From contig NZ_CP117982.1 in NCBI RefSeq assembly GCF_030708075.1, positions 2,261,513-2,325,512 on the forward strand: a DNA stretch of 64,000 nt. Direction: 5' to 3'. The stretch is from Candidatus Epulonipiscium viviparus. GTDB taxonomy: Bacteria > Bacillota > Clostridia > Lachnospirales > Cellulosilyticaceae. The notes beneath the pieces are model-generated. The model was not told where the DNA came from and searched no databases. It saw only the letters and a list, made by a program, of their open reading frames with translations. The position numbers were made by a program, and so were the translations under genes. This document shows, piece after piece, positions 18,129-26,791 of this stretch (within the stretch, counting starts at the first letter, position 1; each line of letters opens with the position of its first letter).

Positions 18129-19166
18129 TTAGTCTAAAATATTTGCTGGATATGGTGTATATGGGAAGAACAAATTTTTAGAATTTGGTTCAAATGTATA
18201 ATTGGTTCCAGCGAGCGGCTCTTTACCGTTCATAATATTGAATGCCAATGTGGATACGTAGGTGGCAATAGTGTTTGGATCCTGTCCAGCAGAAGCGAGC
18301 ATCTGACCTGCGTCGATATAGGTTTGTGCCTCTGCAGTTGCGTCAACACCAATAATTGGAATTGCCTTTGATGCATCATTGTTCCAGCCCACTGCCTGAA
18401 GCGATTTCATGGCTCCTATTGCAATTCCGTCGTTGTTGCAAAACACAAGTTCGACTCCCGATTTGTCGGTAACAGGATTTGCGGCAAGGAAAGTGTCCAT
18501 CGCATCTTTGCCTTTGTTTGTAGACCAGTCGTCTGCTAGAAAGTCGGTTCCCAATTGTACAATATTTGGCTTACCGGCCGCAGTAAAAAGTTCATTGGTT
18601 CGGGTAACGCTAGCTTCGGTTCTGCCATTTGCCTCTGGATGTGAAAGATCGGAGCGAATCATAACATACTCGATTGTACCATTGCCGTTTTTATCATATT
18701 TGTCATAATCTTTGAGAATAGTTGTCGCAGCGATTTCGCCTTGCATTAATCCGCCACCGCGTGAATCAGAACCAACGAACCAGCAGTTTTGATATGAGTC
18801 TATTGCATCTTTGTGTGGTTGCTGATTATAAAATAAAATTGGTATGTCGGCGTTTTTGGCTTTGTTAACAACGGTTTGGCTAGACGAAATGTCGGCCATT
18901 CCTACAACTAAAATTGTTGCCCCTTTTTGAATGGCATTGTCAATTTGATCGTTCTGTACATTTTGCTTTCCTTCGCTATCGTTAAAGTTATATGCTACTC
19001 CCGAAGTTTCGTATAGATCACCAATTGCGTTCATAACGGCATTTTGTTGTGGATCAGAGAAATTGTAAACGAAGTGTTCTAGCATCGGGCCGCCTGCTGC
19101 TGAACAGCCAACGAAACTTGCTGCTACAATAGTTGTTAGTGCGAGAAGAAATTTTGATTTTTTCAT
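18129..19166 (-). CDS. Sugar-binding lipoprotein of an ABC transporter (MglB-like)
   Basis: A 345-residue periplasmic-binding-protein type 1 (LacI fold) lipoprotein. The signal and lipobox end at TTIVAASFVGCSAAGG. Family features include AIQKGATILVVGMADI, IPILFYNQQP, a calcium-loop-like DKYDKNGNGTIEYV as in galactose-binding proteins, and FCNNDGIAIGAMKSLQ. It parallels the binding protein at 37265. Spacing is 86 bases to the permease gene. The ATG follows a GGAGGG site and a promoter candidate lies at 19205-19233. Confidence 0.88.
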   Translation of the reverse strand: MKKSKFLLALTTIVAASFVGCSAAGGPMLEHFVYNFSDPQQNAVMNAIGDLYETSGVAYNFNDSEGKQNVQNDQIDNAIQKGATILVVGMADISSSQTVVNKAKNADIPILFYNQQPHKDAIDSYQNCWFVGSDSRGGGLMQGEIAATTILKDYDKYDKNGNGTIEYVMIRSDLSHPEANGRTEASVTRTNELFTAAGKPNIVQLGTDFLADDWSTNKGKDAMDTFLAANPVTDKSGVELVFCNNDGIAIGAMKSLQAVGWNNDASKAIPIIGVDATAEAQTYIDAGQMLASAGQDPNTIATYVSTLAFNIMNGKEPLAGTNYTFEPNSKNLFFPYTPYPANILD

Positions 19167-19204
19167 AATAAACCCTCCTGAAATATGTAATGATTTGTTA
19201 ATAT

Positions 19205-19233
19205 AGTATATTATAATGATCCCACAAATGCAA
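19205..19233 (-). promoter_or_regulatory. Candidate promoter for the mglB-like gene, with upstream inverted repeat
   Basis: On the reverse strand there is TTGCAT (19228-19233), a 17-base spacer and TATACT (19205-19210). Just upstream, 19243-19262 holds GGTAA-N10-TTACC, a possible regulator site. Confidence 0.55.
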
Positions 19234-19328
19234 TGATTTGACGGTAAATTTCAAATATTACCACATGGTAAATACAGCCTTGAAAATTTATGTATGATTC
19301 AGTAAAATAAATTTTGATAATAATAAAA

Positions 19329-19404
19329 GCTGGGGGTGCCAAATAAGTGGCTGAGAGATACCCTTAATACTTGAACTGGATAATGCCAGCGTAAGGAAGC
19401 GAAG
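19329..19404 (+). promoter_or_regulatory. TPP riboswitch (THI element) upstream of thiM
   Basis: Conserved aptamer blocks occur in order: GGGGGTGCC, GGCTGAGAGA, ACCC, and the highly conserved CTGGATAATGCCAGCGTAAGGAA. Downstream, GTAAGG of the aptamer can pair with CCTTAC at about 19421-19426, offering an alternative fold. No strong terminator follows, so control may be translational. It governs thiM, thiE-thiD and tenA. Confidence 0.93.
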
Positions 19405-19461
19405 AATGATCCTTACAAAGTATAGTTTTTCTATTATACAATAATGAGTGAGGTGTGTAAG

Positions 19462-20286
19462 ATGATAAAAGCCATGATGCAAAAGGTAAAAGCAAAGAAT
19501 CCTCTGATTCATAATATTACAAACTACGTAACAGTAAACGACTGCGCAAATGTATTGTTGGCCTGCGGGGCGTCACCAATTATGGCAGATGATGAACGTG
19601 AAGTACAAGAGATCACAGCCTTATGCGGGGGACTGACTATAAATATGGGAACACTAAATTTGCGAGTTGCTAAATCTATGTATATTGCAGGGGTAATGTC
19701 AAATAAGATGGCGCATCCTGTGGTACTAGATCCTGTAGGAGTTGGTGCATCAAAATGGAGAATTGAAAGGGCGCAAGAGTTTTTGCGACAGATCAAATTT
19801 AGTGTGATTCGTGGAAATATTTCAGAAATTAAGAGTCTAGCAAAGGGTACTCAAACAACTACAGGTGTTGATGCCAATATAGCGGATGAAGTAACGGAAG
19901 AGAATATAGAAGATGTAGTAGAGTTTGCTCAACAATTTGCTCAGAAAACGCAAGCCATAATTGTGATTACAGGAAAGATCGATATAATATGCGGCATGGA
20001 GACTGTGTATATCGTTAGGAATGGAAACGCGATGATGAGTAAAGTTTCAGGAACAGGATGCATGCTTACTACGATGATTACTGCATATGTAACTGCGAAC
20101 CCGGACAACAGGCTGTTAGCAACGACTGCAGCAGTGGCGCTGATGGGCCTTGCGGGAGAAAGAGCTTTCGATAGACTGGCAGCAAATCAGGGAAATACCA
20201 GCTACCGAGATTTGATAATGGATGAAATATATACTATGACAGGTGAAACTTTAGAAGCGGGAGCAAAATATGAAATGTTCAAATAG
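19462..20286 (+). CDS. thiM: Hydroxyethylthiazole kinase
   Basis: ThiM phosphorylates 4-methyl-5-(2-hydroxyethyl)thiazole in thiamine salvage. The 274-residue length is typical. Motifs include NPLIHNITNYVTVNDCAN at the N-terminus, GASPIMADDEREV, MAHPVVLDPVGVGASKWR, VIRGNISEI and the catalytic KVSGTGCMLTT near the C-terminus. The ATG at 19462 sits six bases after GAGTGAGGTG; an in-frame ATG at 19444 precedes that site. It is the first gene after the TPP riboswitch and overlaps thiE-thiD by 17 bases. Confidence 0.95.
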   Translation: MIKAMMQKVKAKNPLIHNITNYVTVNDCANVLLACGASPIMADDEREVQEITALCGGLTINMGTLNLRVAKSMYIAGVMSNKMAHPVVLDPVGVGASKWRIERAQEFLRQIKFSVIRGNISEIKSLAKGTQTTTGVDANIADEVTEENIEDVVEFAQQFAQKTQAIIVITGKIDIICGMETVYIVRNGNAMMSKVSGTGCMLTTMITAYVTANPDNRLLATTAAVALMGLAGERAFDRLAANQGNTSYRDLIMDEIYTMTGETLEAGAKYEMFK

Positions 20287-21703
20287 GGTGATGCGTCTAT
20301 ATGCGGTAACAGATAGAGCTTGGACAGATAAAGCGACGTTGCCTATTCAGGTAAAGCAGGCATTAGAGGGAGGAATTACTTGCTTACAATTGCGAGATAA
20401 AAATCACATTAATAAGGAAGAAACTCTGGAGATAAAAAATCTTTGCGCTAAATATGGTGTTCCATTTATTATAAACGACGATATCGCGGCGGCAATGAAA
20501 TATGATGCGGATGGCATTCATGTGGGGCAAGATGACATGGCAGCAGCAGATGTACGAAAGAGAATTGGTGAAGAAAAAATTTTGGGGGTAACTGTTCATA
20601 ATGTAACGCAAGCAATAAAGGCCGAAAAAGATGGTGCTGACTATCTCGGCGTTGGCGCAGTATTCAAAACTGATACGAAAACCGATGCGGTGACAATAGG
20701 TATTGCAGAAGTGGCGGCCATTGTATCGGCAGTGAATATTCCTGTCGTTGCAATTGGCGGAATTAATGTAGAGAACATCAAGCAACTGAAAAGAGCAAAC
20801 GTCGACGGTGTTGCAGTAGTATCGGCAATATTTGGAAGCGATGACATATCGGCAACTTGTGCGAAACTGCTTGCTGAATCAGAGAAAATTGCTCGAATGG
20901 CAACAGCTCTCACTATTGCAGGATCAGATTGTAGCGGAGGAGCTGGTATTCAGGCAGATCTCAAAACTTTTGTTGCCAACAAAGTTTATGGAATGAGCGT
21001 AATTACAGCATTGACGGCGCAAAACACGATGGGAGTTTCGGGAATTTTTGATGTAAGCGCAGAGTTTGTAGCAAGTCAGATAGATAGCGTATTTGTGGAT
21101 ATCTACCCCAATGCTATAAAAATTGGAATGGTATCGAATATTCAGATCGTGGACGCTATTGTCGCCAAAATTAAGCAATACAAACCGAAAAATATAGTGA
21201 TTGATCCTGTAATGGTATCGACAAGTGGGCACAAATTATTATCTGATGGGGCAGAAGTTGTGGTGATTGAAAAGCTGTTGCCATGCGCTACGGTTATTAC
21301 ACCAAATATCCCCGAGGCAGAAATATTGTGGAATAACAAATCCATCAACACAGAAGAAGACATGATGGAGGCCGCTGAGTATATTGCGGAAAAAGTTGGT
21401 GTTGCTGTATTAGTAAAAGGAGGACATCTGGTAAACGAAGCAATGGATTTTTTATTTGCAGATGGGGTGGGCACCTGGTATACAGCAGATAGGGTAGAGA
21501 CAGCCAATACGCATGGAACCGGATGTACGCTCTCTTCCGCCATTGCAGCGAATTTGGCAAAGGGATATAGCTTGGAAGCCAGTATTACAAATGCCAAAAA
21601 ATATTTAACCGGAGCGCTAAAGGCAAATTTAGATTTAGGGCATGGGAGCGGTCCGCTAGATCACGCATATATGATAGGAGAACATTGTGAAATTAACAGA
21701 TAG
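20270..21703 (+). CDS. thiED: ThiE-ThiD fusion: thiamine-phosphate synthase / HMP(-phosphate) kinase
   Basis: A 477-residue bifunctional enzyme. Residues about 7-210 are ThiE, joining HMP diphosphate and thiazole phosphate: RLYAVTDRAW, CLQLRDK, PFIINDDIAAA, GIHVGQDD, VGAVFKTDTKTDA, VAIGGINVEN. Residues about 215-470 are ThiD, phosphorylating HMP and HMP phosphate: ALTIAGSDCSGGAGIQADLK, AQNTMGVSGI, VIDPVMVSTSGH, TPNIPEAEIL, VLVKGGH, NTHGTGCTLSSA. The order N-ThiE-ThiD-C puts the kinase product next to the synthase. It overlaps thiM at its start and tenA at its end, so it is likely translationally coupled. A start a few codons in (MRLYAV) is possible. Confidence 0.93.
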   Translation: MKCSNRVMRLYAVTDRAWTDKATLPIQVKQALEGGITCLQLRDKNHINKEETLEIKNLCAKYGVPFIINDDIAAAMKYDADGIHVGQDDMAAADVRKRIGEEKILGVTVHNVTQAIKAEKDGADYLGVGAVFKTDTKTDAVTIGIAEVAAIVSAVNIPVVAIGGINVENIKQLKRANVDGVAVVSAIFGSDDISATCAKLLAESEKIARMATALTIAGSDCSGGAGIQADLKTFVANKVYGMSVITALTAQNTMGVSGIFDVSAEFVASQIDSVFVDIYPNAIKIGMVSNIQIVDAIVAKIKQYKPKNIVIDPVMVSTSGHKLLSDGAEVVVIEKLLPCATVITPNIPEAEILWNNKSINTEEDMMEAAEYIAEKVGVAVLVKGGHLVNEAMDFLFADGVGTWYTADRVETANTHGTGCTLSSAIAANLAKGYSLEASITNAKKYLTGALKANLDLGHGSGPLDHAYMIGEHCEINR

Positions 21704-22331
21704 ATTATTTGAGAAGGTGCAGCAGATATGGGAAAGTTATAATCAGCATGAGTTTGTTCGAGGTATAGCAAACGGAACATTAGAAAAATCTAAATTTAGG
21801 TTTTATCTGATTCAGGATTATTTGTATTTATTAGATTACGCAAAGGTGTTTGCCTATGGAGTAATAAAATCTAAGTCCGAGAAGAATATGAAGTTCTTTG
21901 CCGATTGTATTCAGGGAGTAATATCAAGCGAAACAGATATCCACAAAAACTATATGAAAATATTAGATATCAGAGAAGATGAGCTTACTAAACCAACGCT
22001 AACAACGACAAGCTATACCAAATATATGATAGGTGTCGCTGCAACAGAAGGAGCTGCAGAGATTGCAGTAGCAGTGCTTGCCTGTTCGTGGAGTTATTTA
22101 TTCATAGCGCGTAATATTGTTGCCGAACAAGGAAATTCGGATTTTTATGCCGAGTGGGTTAATGGCTACGCAAGCGATGAATATGCGGAGGCAAACGATG
22201 TGATAATAGATTTAGTCAATAATCTTTGTGTGGATTATACCGAAGAACAAATTTTAAATTTAGAAGACATCTTAGTTAATTGTAGTAAATATGAATACAT
22301 GTTTTGGGATATGGCCTGGAATATGCGATAA
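21687..22331 (+). CDS. tenA: TenA-family aminopyrimidine aminohydrolase / thiaminase II
   Basis: A 214-residue TenA protein, which regenerates HMP from degraded thiamine pyrimidines. The GTG start follows ATAGGAGAACATT, with a 17-base overlap with thiE-thiD. Family marks are FVRGIANGTLEKSKFRFYLIQDYLYL at residues about 23-48, and the catalytic-Cys region AVLACSWSYLFIARNI near residue 130. YNQHEFVRGI fits the N-terminal helix and the C-terminal Glu-rich helix is present. It completes a salvage set with ThiM and ThiE-ThiD. Confidence 0.92.
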   Translation: MKLTDRLFEKVQQIWESYNQHEFVRGIANGTLEKSKFRFYLIQDYLYLLDYAKVFAYGVIKSKSEKNMKFFADCIQGVISSETDIHKNYMKILDIREDELTKPTLTTTSYTKYMIGVAATEGAAEIAVAVLACSWSYLFIARNIVAEQGNSDFYAEWVNGYASDEYAEANDVIIDLVNNLCVDYTEEQILNLEDILVNCSKYEYMFWDMAWNMR

Positions 22332-22341
22332 AATTTTTTTT

Positions 22342-22375
22342 GAGAGCTGGTGCGTTATAGACCAGTTCTTTTTTG
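22342..22375 (+). terminator. Rho-independent terminator of the thi operon
   Basis: AGAGCTGGT and ACCAGTTCT form a nine-base stem with one G-T pair, followed by six T. Confidence 0.85.
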
Positions 22376-22404
22376 TTGACATTTAAATGGATAAAAGGTA
22401 TTAT
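22376..22404 (+). promoter_or_regulatory. Promoter of the first permease pair
   Basis: TTGACA (22376-22381), a 17-base spacer and TATTAT (22399-22404) directly abut the thi terminator, so the permeases form a separate unit outside direct riboswitch control. Confidence 0.7.
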
Positions 22405-22431
22405 GAAATAAATGTCAGAAAGGATGATGTA

Positions 22432-23205
22432 ATGAAAAAATTAATCTTAAGAACATTTTTAAGCACATTGACTATCGTAATATTTTTGATGCTATGGCAA
22501 GCGGCGGTGGTCAATGAATTTGTTCCAACTAATAAAATCGTTTCTCCAGAAGAAGTATTTGATGCATTTCGAATGAAAATAAAGAACCCGGCTCCGGATG
22601 GCGCAACGGTCCAAGCGCATCTAGGCCAAAGTCTAAAAATTTTATTACTCGGATGGTTGGCGGGTTCGTTAGTTGGAGCAATATTGGGGCTATTGATGGG
22701 ATGGTATAAAATAATCGATTACATAATACAGCCGATTTTTGAATTATATAGAATGATTCCTGCAGTTGCCTGGATTCCGATAGTAAGTTTGTGGGCAGGA
22801 ACGGGAGATAAAGCTAAGCTAGCGGTAATATTTTTTACTTCACTTATCCCAGTTATTGCATATGCCAGAACCGGTATAATCAGAACGTCAAAAACTTTAC
22901 TTTCTTTGGCCACAATGTATGGAGCTAGTGATTTTGAAAAATTTACTAAAGTAGCTATCCCAATTGCAATACCAGAAGTGCTTACTGGCATAAAAATAGC
23001 GCTTGTAAAAGTCTGTATTACACTGGCTGTTGTAGAATTTTTGATGTCTAATTCAGGAATAGGTTACATGATTAATATGGGACGACGATATCAAAGAATC
23101 GATATTATTATTTTGGGAATGGTTGTTATGGGAATAACGGCTAAAATATTTATATCTACAATAGAAGGATTAGAAAAAGGGGTATTAACGATTAGTAGAA
23201 AGTAG
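22432..23205 (+). CDS. ABC transporter permease, NitT/TauT type (A-type subunit)
   Basis: A 257-residue inner-membrane permease of the BPD_transp_1 family (SsuC/TauC/ThiX-like). Five to six hydrophobic segments are evident. The ATPase-coupling loop is MYGASDFEKFTKVAIPIAIP. The C-terminal region has GIGYMINMGRRYQRIDIIIL. The ATG at 22432 follows AGAAAGGATG. It is paralogous to the permease at 30830 (shared PDGAT, GASDFE/GATDFE, RRYQRIDII features). It is followed after six bases by a different permease, implying a heterodimeric membrane domain. No ATPase or binding protein lies in this unit. Confidence 0.85.
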   Translation: MKKLILRTFLSTLTIVIFLMLWQAAVVNEFVPTNKIVSPEEVFDAFRMKIKNPAPDGATVQAHLGQSLKILLLGWLAGSLVGAILGLLMGWYKIIDYIIQPIFELYRMIPAVAWIPIVSLWAGTGDKAKLAVIFFTSLIPVIAYARTGIIRTSKTLLSLATMYGASDFEKFTKVAIPIAIPEVLTGIKIALVKVCITLAVVEFLMSNSGIGYMINMGRRYQRIDIIILGMVVMGITAKIFISTIEGLEKGVLTISRK

Positions 23206-23211
23206 GTAAAT

Positions 23212-23952
23212 ATGGAAAAGGTAAAAAAAATTATATATGCTATAATATCTGTGACAATATTGATAATAATATGGACAATGGCAGCTAAAAATCAGGAGTT
23301 ACTTCCTTCACCAAAGGAAGTTTTTGCAGAAGTAGCTATATTTATGTATGTTCCAATTTCTGGATATACATTGATAGGGCATATTTTGGTAAGTTTATTT
23401 CGGTTGGCTTTTGCCTTGATGGTCTCTAGTGTAATTGGAATTTTTGTAGGTATTATGATGGCTCTAAATTTCTATATTGACTGTACAATTGGAACGTTAA
23501 TAAAATTCATAACATTAGTTCCCGCAATTGCTTGGATGCCCATAATGATTATGTGGAATGGCATAGGAGAAAGTTCTATAATTATAATTATCATACTCGG
23601 GATTATATCGCCTATAATAATAAATACATATTTAGGATTTTATAAAATTGATAAAAAGTTTTTAGTGATAGTTAAGACCTTAAATGCAACCAAAAAACAA
23701 GTTTTTACAAAAATTTTGATCCCAATAGCGGCGCCAAAAGTGGTTAATGGACTAAAGAACGCTTTAGAAATAGGCTGGATTATTTTGATTGCAGTAGAAA
23801 TGCTGATGGCTGATGAAGGAATGGGATTTATATTAACTCGAGGTATGGATTATTTTGATATACCTCTTATATTTGTGGGGATGATTTCGATCGGTGTTGT
23901 TAAGTCGATTATATCTTTGTTAATTGCAATCGTGGAAGAAAACTATAATTGA
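23212..23952 (+). CDS. ABC transporter permease, NitT/TauT type (B-type subunit)
   Basis: A 246-residue permease with the coupling loop TLNATKKQVFTKILIPIAAP and C-terminal GMGFILTRGMDYFDIPLIFVG. It is paralogous to the permease at 31623 (VSGYNLFGH versus ISGYTLIGH; RGMEYFDVPLIMVG). It is extremely AT-rich and Ile-rich compared with its neighbours. It is the second half of a two-permease transcription unit with the gene at 22432; the ATPases at 32360 and 33145 are the nearest candidates to power it. Confidence 0.85.
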   Translation: MEKVKKIIYAIISVTILIIIWTMAAKNQELLPSPKEVFAEVAIFMYVPISGYTLIGHILVSLFRLAFALMVSSVIGIFVGIMMALNFYIDCTIGTLIKFITLVPAIAWMPIMIMWNGIGESSIIIIIILGIISPIIINTYLGFYKIDKKFLVIVKTLNATKKQVFTKILIPIAAPKVVNGLKNALEIGWIILIAVEMLMADEGMGFILTRGMDYFDIPLIFVGMISIGVVKSIISLLIAIVEENYN

Positions 23953-23958
23953 AAATTA

Positions 23959-23987
23959 TTGACTTTTTATGCCAAACTATATATCAT
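23959..23987 (+). promoter_or_regulatory. Candidate promoter for the SDR-transketolase operon
   Basis: TTGACT (23959-23964), a 17-base spacer and TATCAT (23982-23987). A TATAAT five bases further on is an alternative -10. Confidence 0.5.
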
Positions 23988-24046
23988 ATAATTTATGAAT
24001 GCAGCGTTAAGTAACATTCTGATAATTTTTAGAAAGAGGTGTGTCG

Positions 24047-24841
24047 ATGAAAGTAAAAGAAGGGAAAATTGCACTTGTCACAGGTGGCTCGAGAGGAATA
24101 GGCAAAGCAATCTCACAGCGATTAGCCGAGGACGGGGCAACTGTCATTATAGCAGATATCTTGTATGAGGCAGCGGTAGAAACTTGCAATGAGCTTAACG
24201 CATTAAATTTAAAAACGGTGCCGTATCAAGTGGATTTATCTAGCTCAGATGATATCGCCAATATGTTTAAATATATTAAGGAAACATACCACACGATTGA
24301 TATACTAGTGAACAATGCCGCTATTCAAATTAGAGGAGCTTCTGTAAACTTTTTGGAAGAAAACTGGGATAAAGTTTGCGATATCAATCTAAAATCTCAA
24401 TGGCTAACCTGTCAAGCTGCGGCCAAAATTATGTTAAAAAATGGATACGGCAAAATTGTGAGTATAGCCTCTGGAACTGCTTGTCGTGCGCAATCGCAAC
24501 GAGCTCCATATACAATCACAAAGTCGGCAGTAGAAGGGCTGGCGCGTGCACTGGGCAATGAGTGGGCAAGATATGGCATCAATGTAAATTGCGTATCACC
24601 AGGATGGACACTCACACAAATGGTTCAAGATGGCATAGACAAAGGACTTGTAAAGCCCGACGAAATTTTGCCTATGGTACCTCTAGGAAGATTTATGGAT
24701 CCCGCCGAAGTGGCCAATGCGGTAAATTTTTTAGCATCTGATGAAGCATCAGGAATCGTAGGTCAAACGCTATATTGCGATGGTGGCGGAAGCATTCGTT
24801 GTAATAATGAACCATACTTTCCATTGGAAATCGAAGAATAG
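24047..24841 (+). CDS. Short-chain dehydrogenase/reductase
   Basis: A 264-residue classical SDR. The nucleotide-binding motif is TGGSRGIGKAI near residue 12. NNAAIQI corresponds to NNAG, and the catalytic Ser lies in SIASGT with YTITKSA carrying Tyr and Lys. The C-terminal motif ASGIVGQTLYCDGGGSI is typical of sugar- or polyol-acting members. The ATG at 24047 follows AAAGAGGTG; a GTG two codons upstream is less likely. It is the first gene of an operon with both transketolase halves (12 and 15 bases apart), suggesting oxidation of a polyol or sugar acid to a ketose that the transketolase cleaves; the substrate is unknown. Confidence 0.87.
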   Translation: MKVKEGKIALVTGGSRGIGKAISQRLAEDGATVIIADILYEAAVETCNELNALNLKTVPYQVDLSSSDDIANMFKYIKETYHTIDILVNNAAIQIRGASVNFLEENWDKVCDINLKSQWLTCQAAAKIMLKNGYGKIVSIASGTACRAQSQRAPYTITKSAVEGLARALGNEWARYGINVNCVSPGWTLTQMVQDGIDKGLVKPDEILPMVPLGRFMDPAEVANAVNFLASDEASGIVGQTLYCDGGGSIRCNNEPYFPLEIEE

Positions 24842-24853
24842 GAGGATATAGAA

Positions 24854-25774
24854 ATGAAGAATCAGAATTTAGATGCGCACAAAGTTGCCGCAGGAATCAG
24901 AAGGCGCGTATTAGAAGTTGCCTTACGAGATGGTGGATGTAATGTTTCGCAAGCGTGTTCTATGGCAGAAATGTTTGGAATGCTATATACAGGAGGGTTA
25001 AACATTACCGAAGTTGCCGAGCCGCTAACCCCAGTATATTTTCCTGGCGCACCCAATAAAAACAATCCGGGAATTTTGGGGCATGAATATAACGGCGAGA
25101 GAAGAGCGGATCTAGACCGATTCTATCTATCGCCAGTTCAATGCTCGATCGTTCTTTACGCAGCGCTGGCGGCCACAGGGAGAATGACCGAAGAAGGCTT
25201 TATGCTATTCGGAAAGGATGGCTACGTAATCGAACATATTGGCGAAGCGCACTCTCCGGGAATGGACATCAGCCCGGGCTCTCTTGGGCAATGCTTAGGT
25301 ATGGCAGCCGGAGTTGCGATGGCCCGCAAACTTAGAGGTGATACAGGAAGAAACATTGTGATCCTAGGAGATGGAGAATGCGAGCTTGGAATGACTTGGG
25401 AAGTTGTTCAAGCCATGGTAACCAGAAAGCTGAATAATATGGTTGTTATCGTAGATCAAAATCGTCAACAATGCGATGGAAAAATGAGTTTAATTTGCGA
25501 TGTAGAAGATACGTTAAGAGACAGATTTGAGGCATTTGGATGCGAAGTATACGAAGTTGACGGACACAATCCAGATGTGCTCAAAGCCGTAATGAATCAG
25601 CGACCAGATCCTGCAGGGAGACCGAGAGTAATCTTGGCGCAGACTAATCCAATAAAAGATATGCCCGCACTTTCTGAAAAGGGACACAGAATTCACTTTG
25701 TACGCATTGATGAAGCCGAAAAACCGATCTACCAAAGCTATGTCGACAAGTTTAGAGAAATAGAAAACGCATAG
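24854..25774 (+). CDS. Transketolase, N-terminal (TPP-binding) subunit
   Basis: A 306-residue protein covering the thiamine-diphosphate domain of transketolase. Features include HSPGMDISPGSLGQCLGMAAG, the TPP motif GDGECELGMTWE continuing to VVIVDQNRQQ (GDG-N counterpart), and FGCEVYEVDGHN. Split transketolases are common in Clostridia and archaea; the second half follows 15 bases downstream. An AGGAGG site precedes the ATG. Pairing with an SDR and no kinase in the operon leaves the substrate open. It is a TPP-dependent enzyme placed close to TPP salvage genes. Confidence 0.9.
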   Translation: MKNQNLDAHKVAAGIRRRVLEVALRDGGCNVSQACSMAEMFGMLYTGGLNITEVAEPLTPVYFPGAPNKNNPGILGHEYNGERRADLDRFYLSPVQCSIVLYAALAATGRMTEEGFMLFGKDGYVIEHIGEAHSPGMDISPGSLGQCLGMAAGVAMARKLRGDTGRNIVILGDGECELGMTWEVVQAMVTRKLNNMVVIVDQNRQQCDGKMSLICDVEDTLRDRFEAFGCEVYEVDGHNPDVLKAVMNQRPDPAGRPRVILAQTNPIKDMPALSEKGHRIHFVRIDEAEKPIYQSYVDKFREIENA

Positions 25775-25789
25775 GAGGCGAAAAGAATA

Positions 25790-26791
25790 ATGGAAAGAGT
25801 TATTAAAGTATATGACAATGCATTTGCAGAGTATGGAAAAGACAAGCCAGAAGTTATTGCGTTTTCTGCGGACCTAAGCGGAGGGTGCGAAGTTAGAGAG
25901 TTTTGGGAAAAATATCCAGATAGATTTTACTCAATGGGGATAGCAGAACAGAATATGCACTCATTTGCAGGTGGGATGGCGCTAGAAGGCTTCGTGCCGT
26001 TTGTACACACCTTCGCGGTATTCATCTACAGGCGTTCGTTAGATATGGTTCATCTATCAATCGCGCATCCAAATGTTAAAGTTCGATTGGTAGGATCCGT
26101 TCCGGGAGTCACCTCTCCTGCGGGGGCAACGCACCAGGCTTTAGATGACATTGCGGTTATGAGGGCCGTTCCAAATATGACAGTATTAGAATGTGGCGAT
26201 GCGACAGATGTAGAAAGCTTCTTTCAGTTACAAGAACAAATCAACGGGCCAGTTTATATTCGAGTTCTCAGAGGAGAGGTTCCTAGATTATTTAACACAC
26301 CTATGGAACTAAACAAATCCAGAATGTTATCAGACGGTGAAGACGTGGTAATTCTATCCTCTGGAGTGTGCACCGAAGAAGCTATGAGAGCGGTCGACTC
26401 GATTAAGAAAGCCGGCATCAGCGTGCACCATAGACATATAACTTGCCTCAAGCCATTTGAAGATCAGGAAGTCCTAGAGGCAATCAAAAAGGCAAAATAT
26501 GGAATTATCACAATGGAAAACCACAATGTTTTGGGTGGATTAGGCTCCATTGTTGCAGACATGATGGCAGAGCACGGCGTTGGTAAAAAGCTATTTAAAG
26601 TAGGGATCCAAGACGAGTATATGCACGGCGGCTCCAAGCTGTATCTAATGAAACGCTACGGCCTTGATGCGATGGCGTTAGTAAAAAAAGTAAACGAGGT
26701 GGTAGGCAGAGACTTGGGTATCACAGAAGATATGTTAGAGGCGTTCCATTTTGAATTAGAAAACGATGCGACGAGAGCATTAGGAGTTTAA
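25790..26791 (+). CDS. Transketolase, C-terminal (Pyr and C-domain) subunit
   Basis: A 333-residue protein with the pyrimidine domain (FYSMGIAEQNMHSFAGGMA, containing the conserved catalytic Glu; TFAVFIYRR; HPNVKVRLVGSVPGV) and the C-terminal domain (GPVYIRVLRGEVP; ITMENHNVLGGLGS). It forms the active enzyme with the preceding gene. Its TAA stop is immediately followed by a 33-bp tandem repeat array. The stop overlaps a reverse-strand TAA that would close an ORF through that array. Confidence 0.9.
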   Translation: MERVIKVYDNAFAEYGKDKPEVIAFSADLSGGCEVREFWEKYPDRFYSMGIAEQNMHSFAGGMALEGFVPFVHTFAVFIYRRSLDMVHLSIAHPNVKVRLVGSVPGVTSPAGATHQALDDIAVMRAVPNMTVLECGDATDVESFFQLQEQINGPVYIRVLRGEVPRLFNTPMELNKSRMLSDGEDVVILSSGVCTEEAMRAVDSIKKAGISVHHRHITCLKPFEDQEVLEAIKKAKYGIITMENHNVLGGLGSIVADMMAEHGVGKKLFKVGIQDEYMHGGSKLYLMKRYGLDAMALVKKVNEVVGRDLGITEDMLEAFHFELENDATRALGV

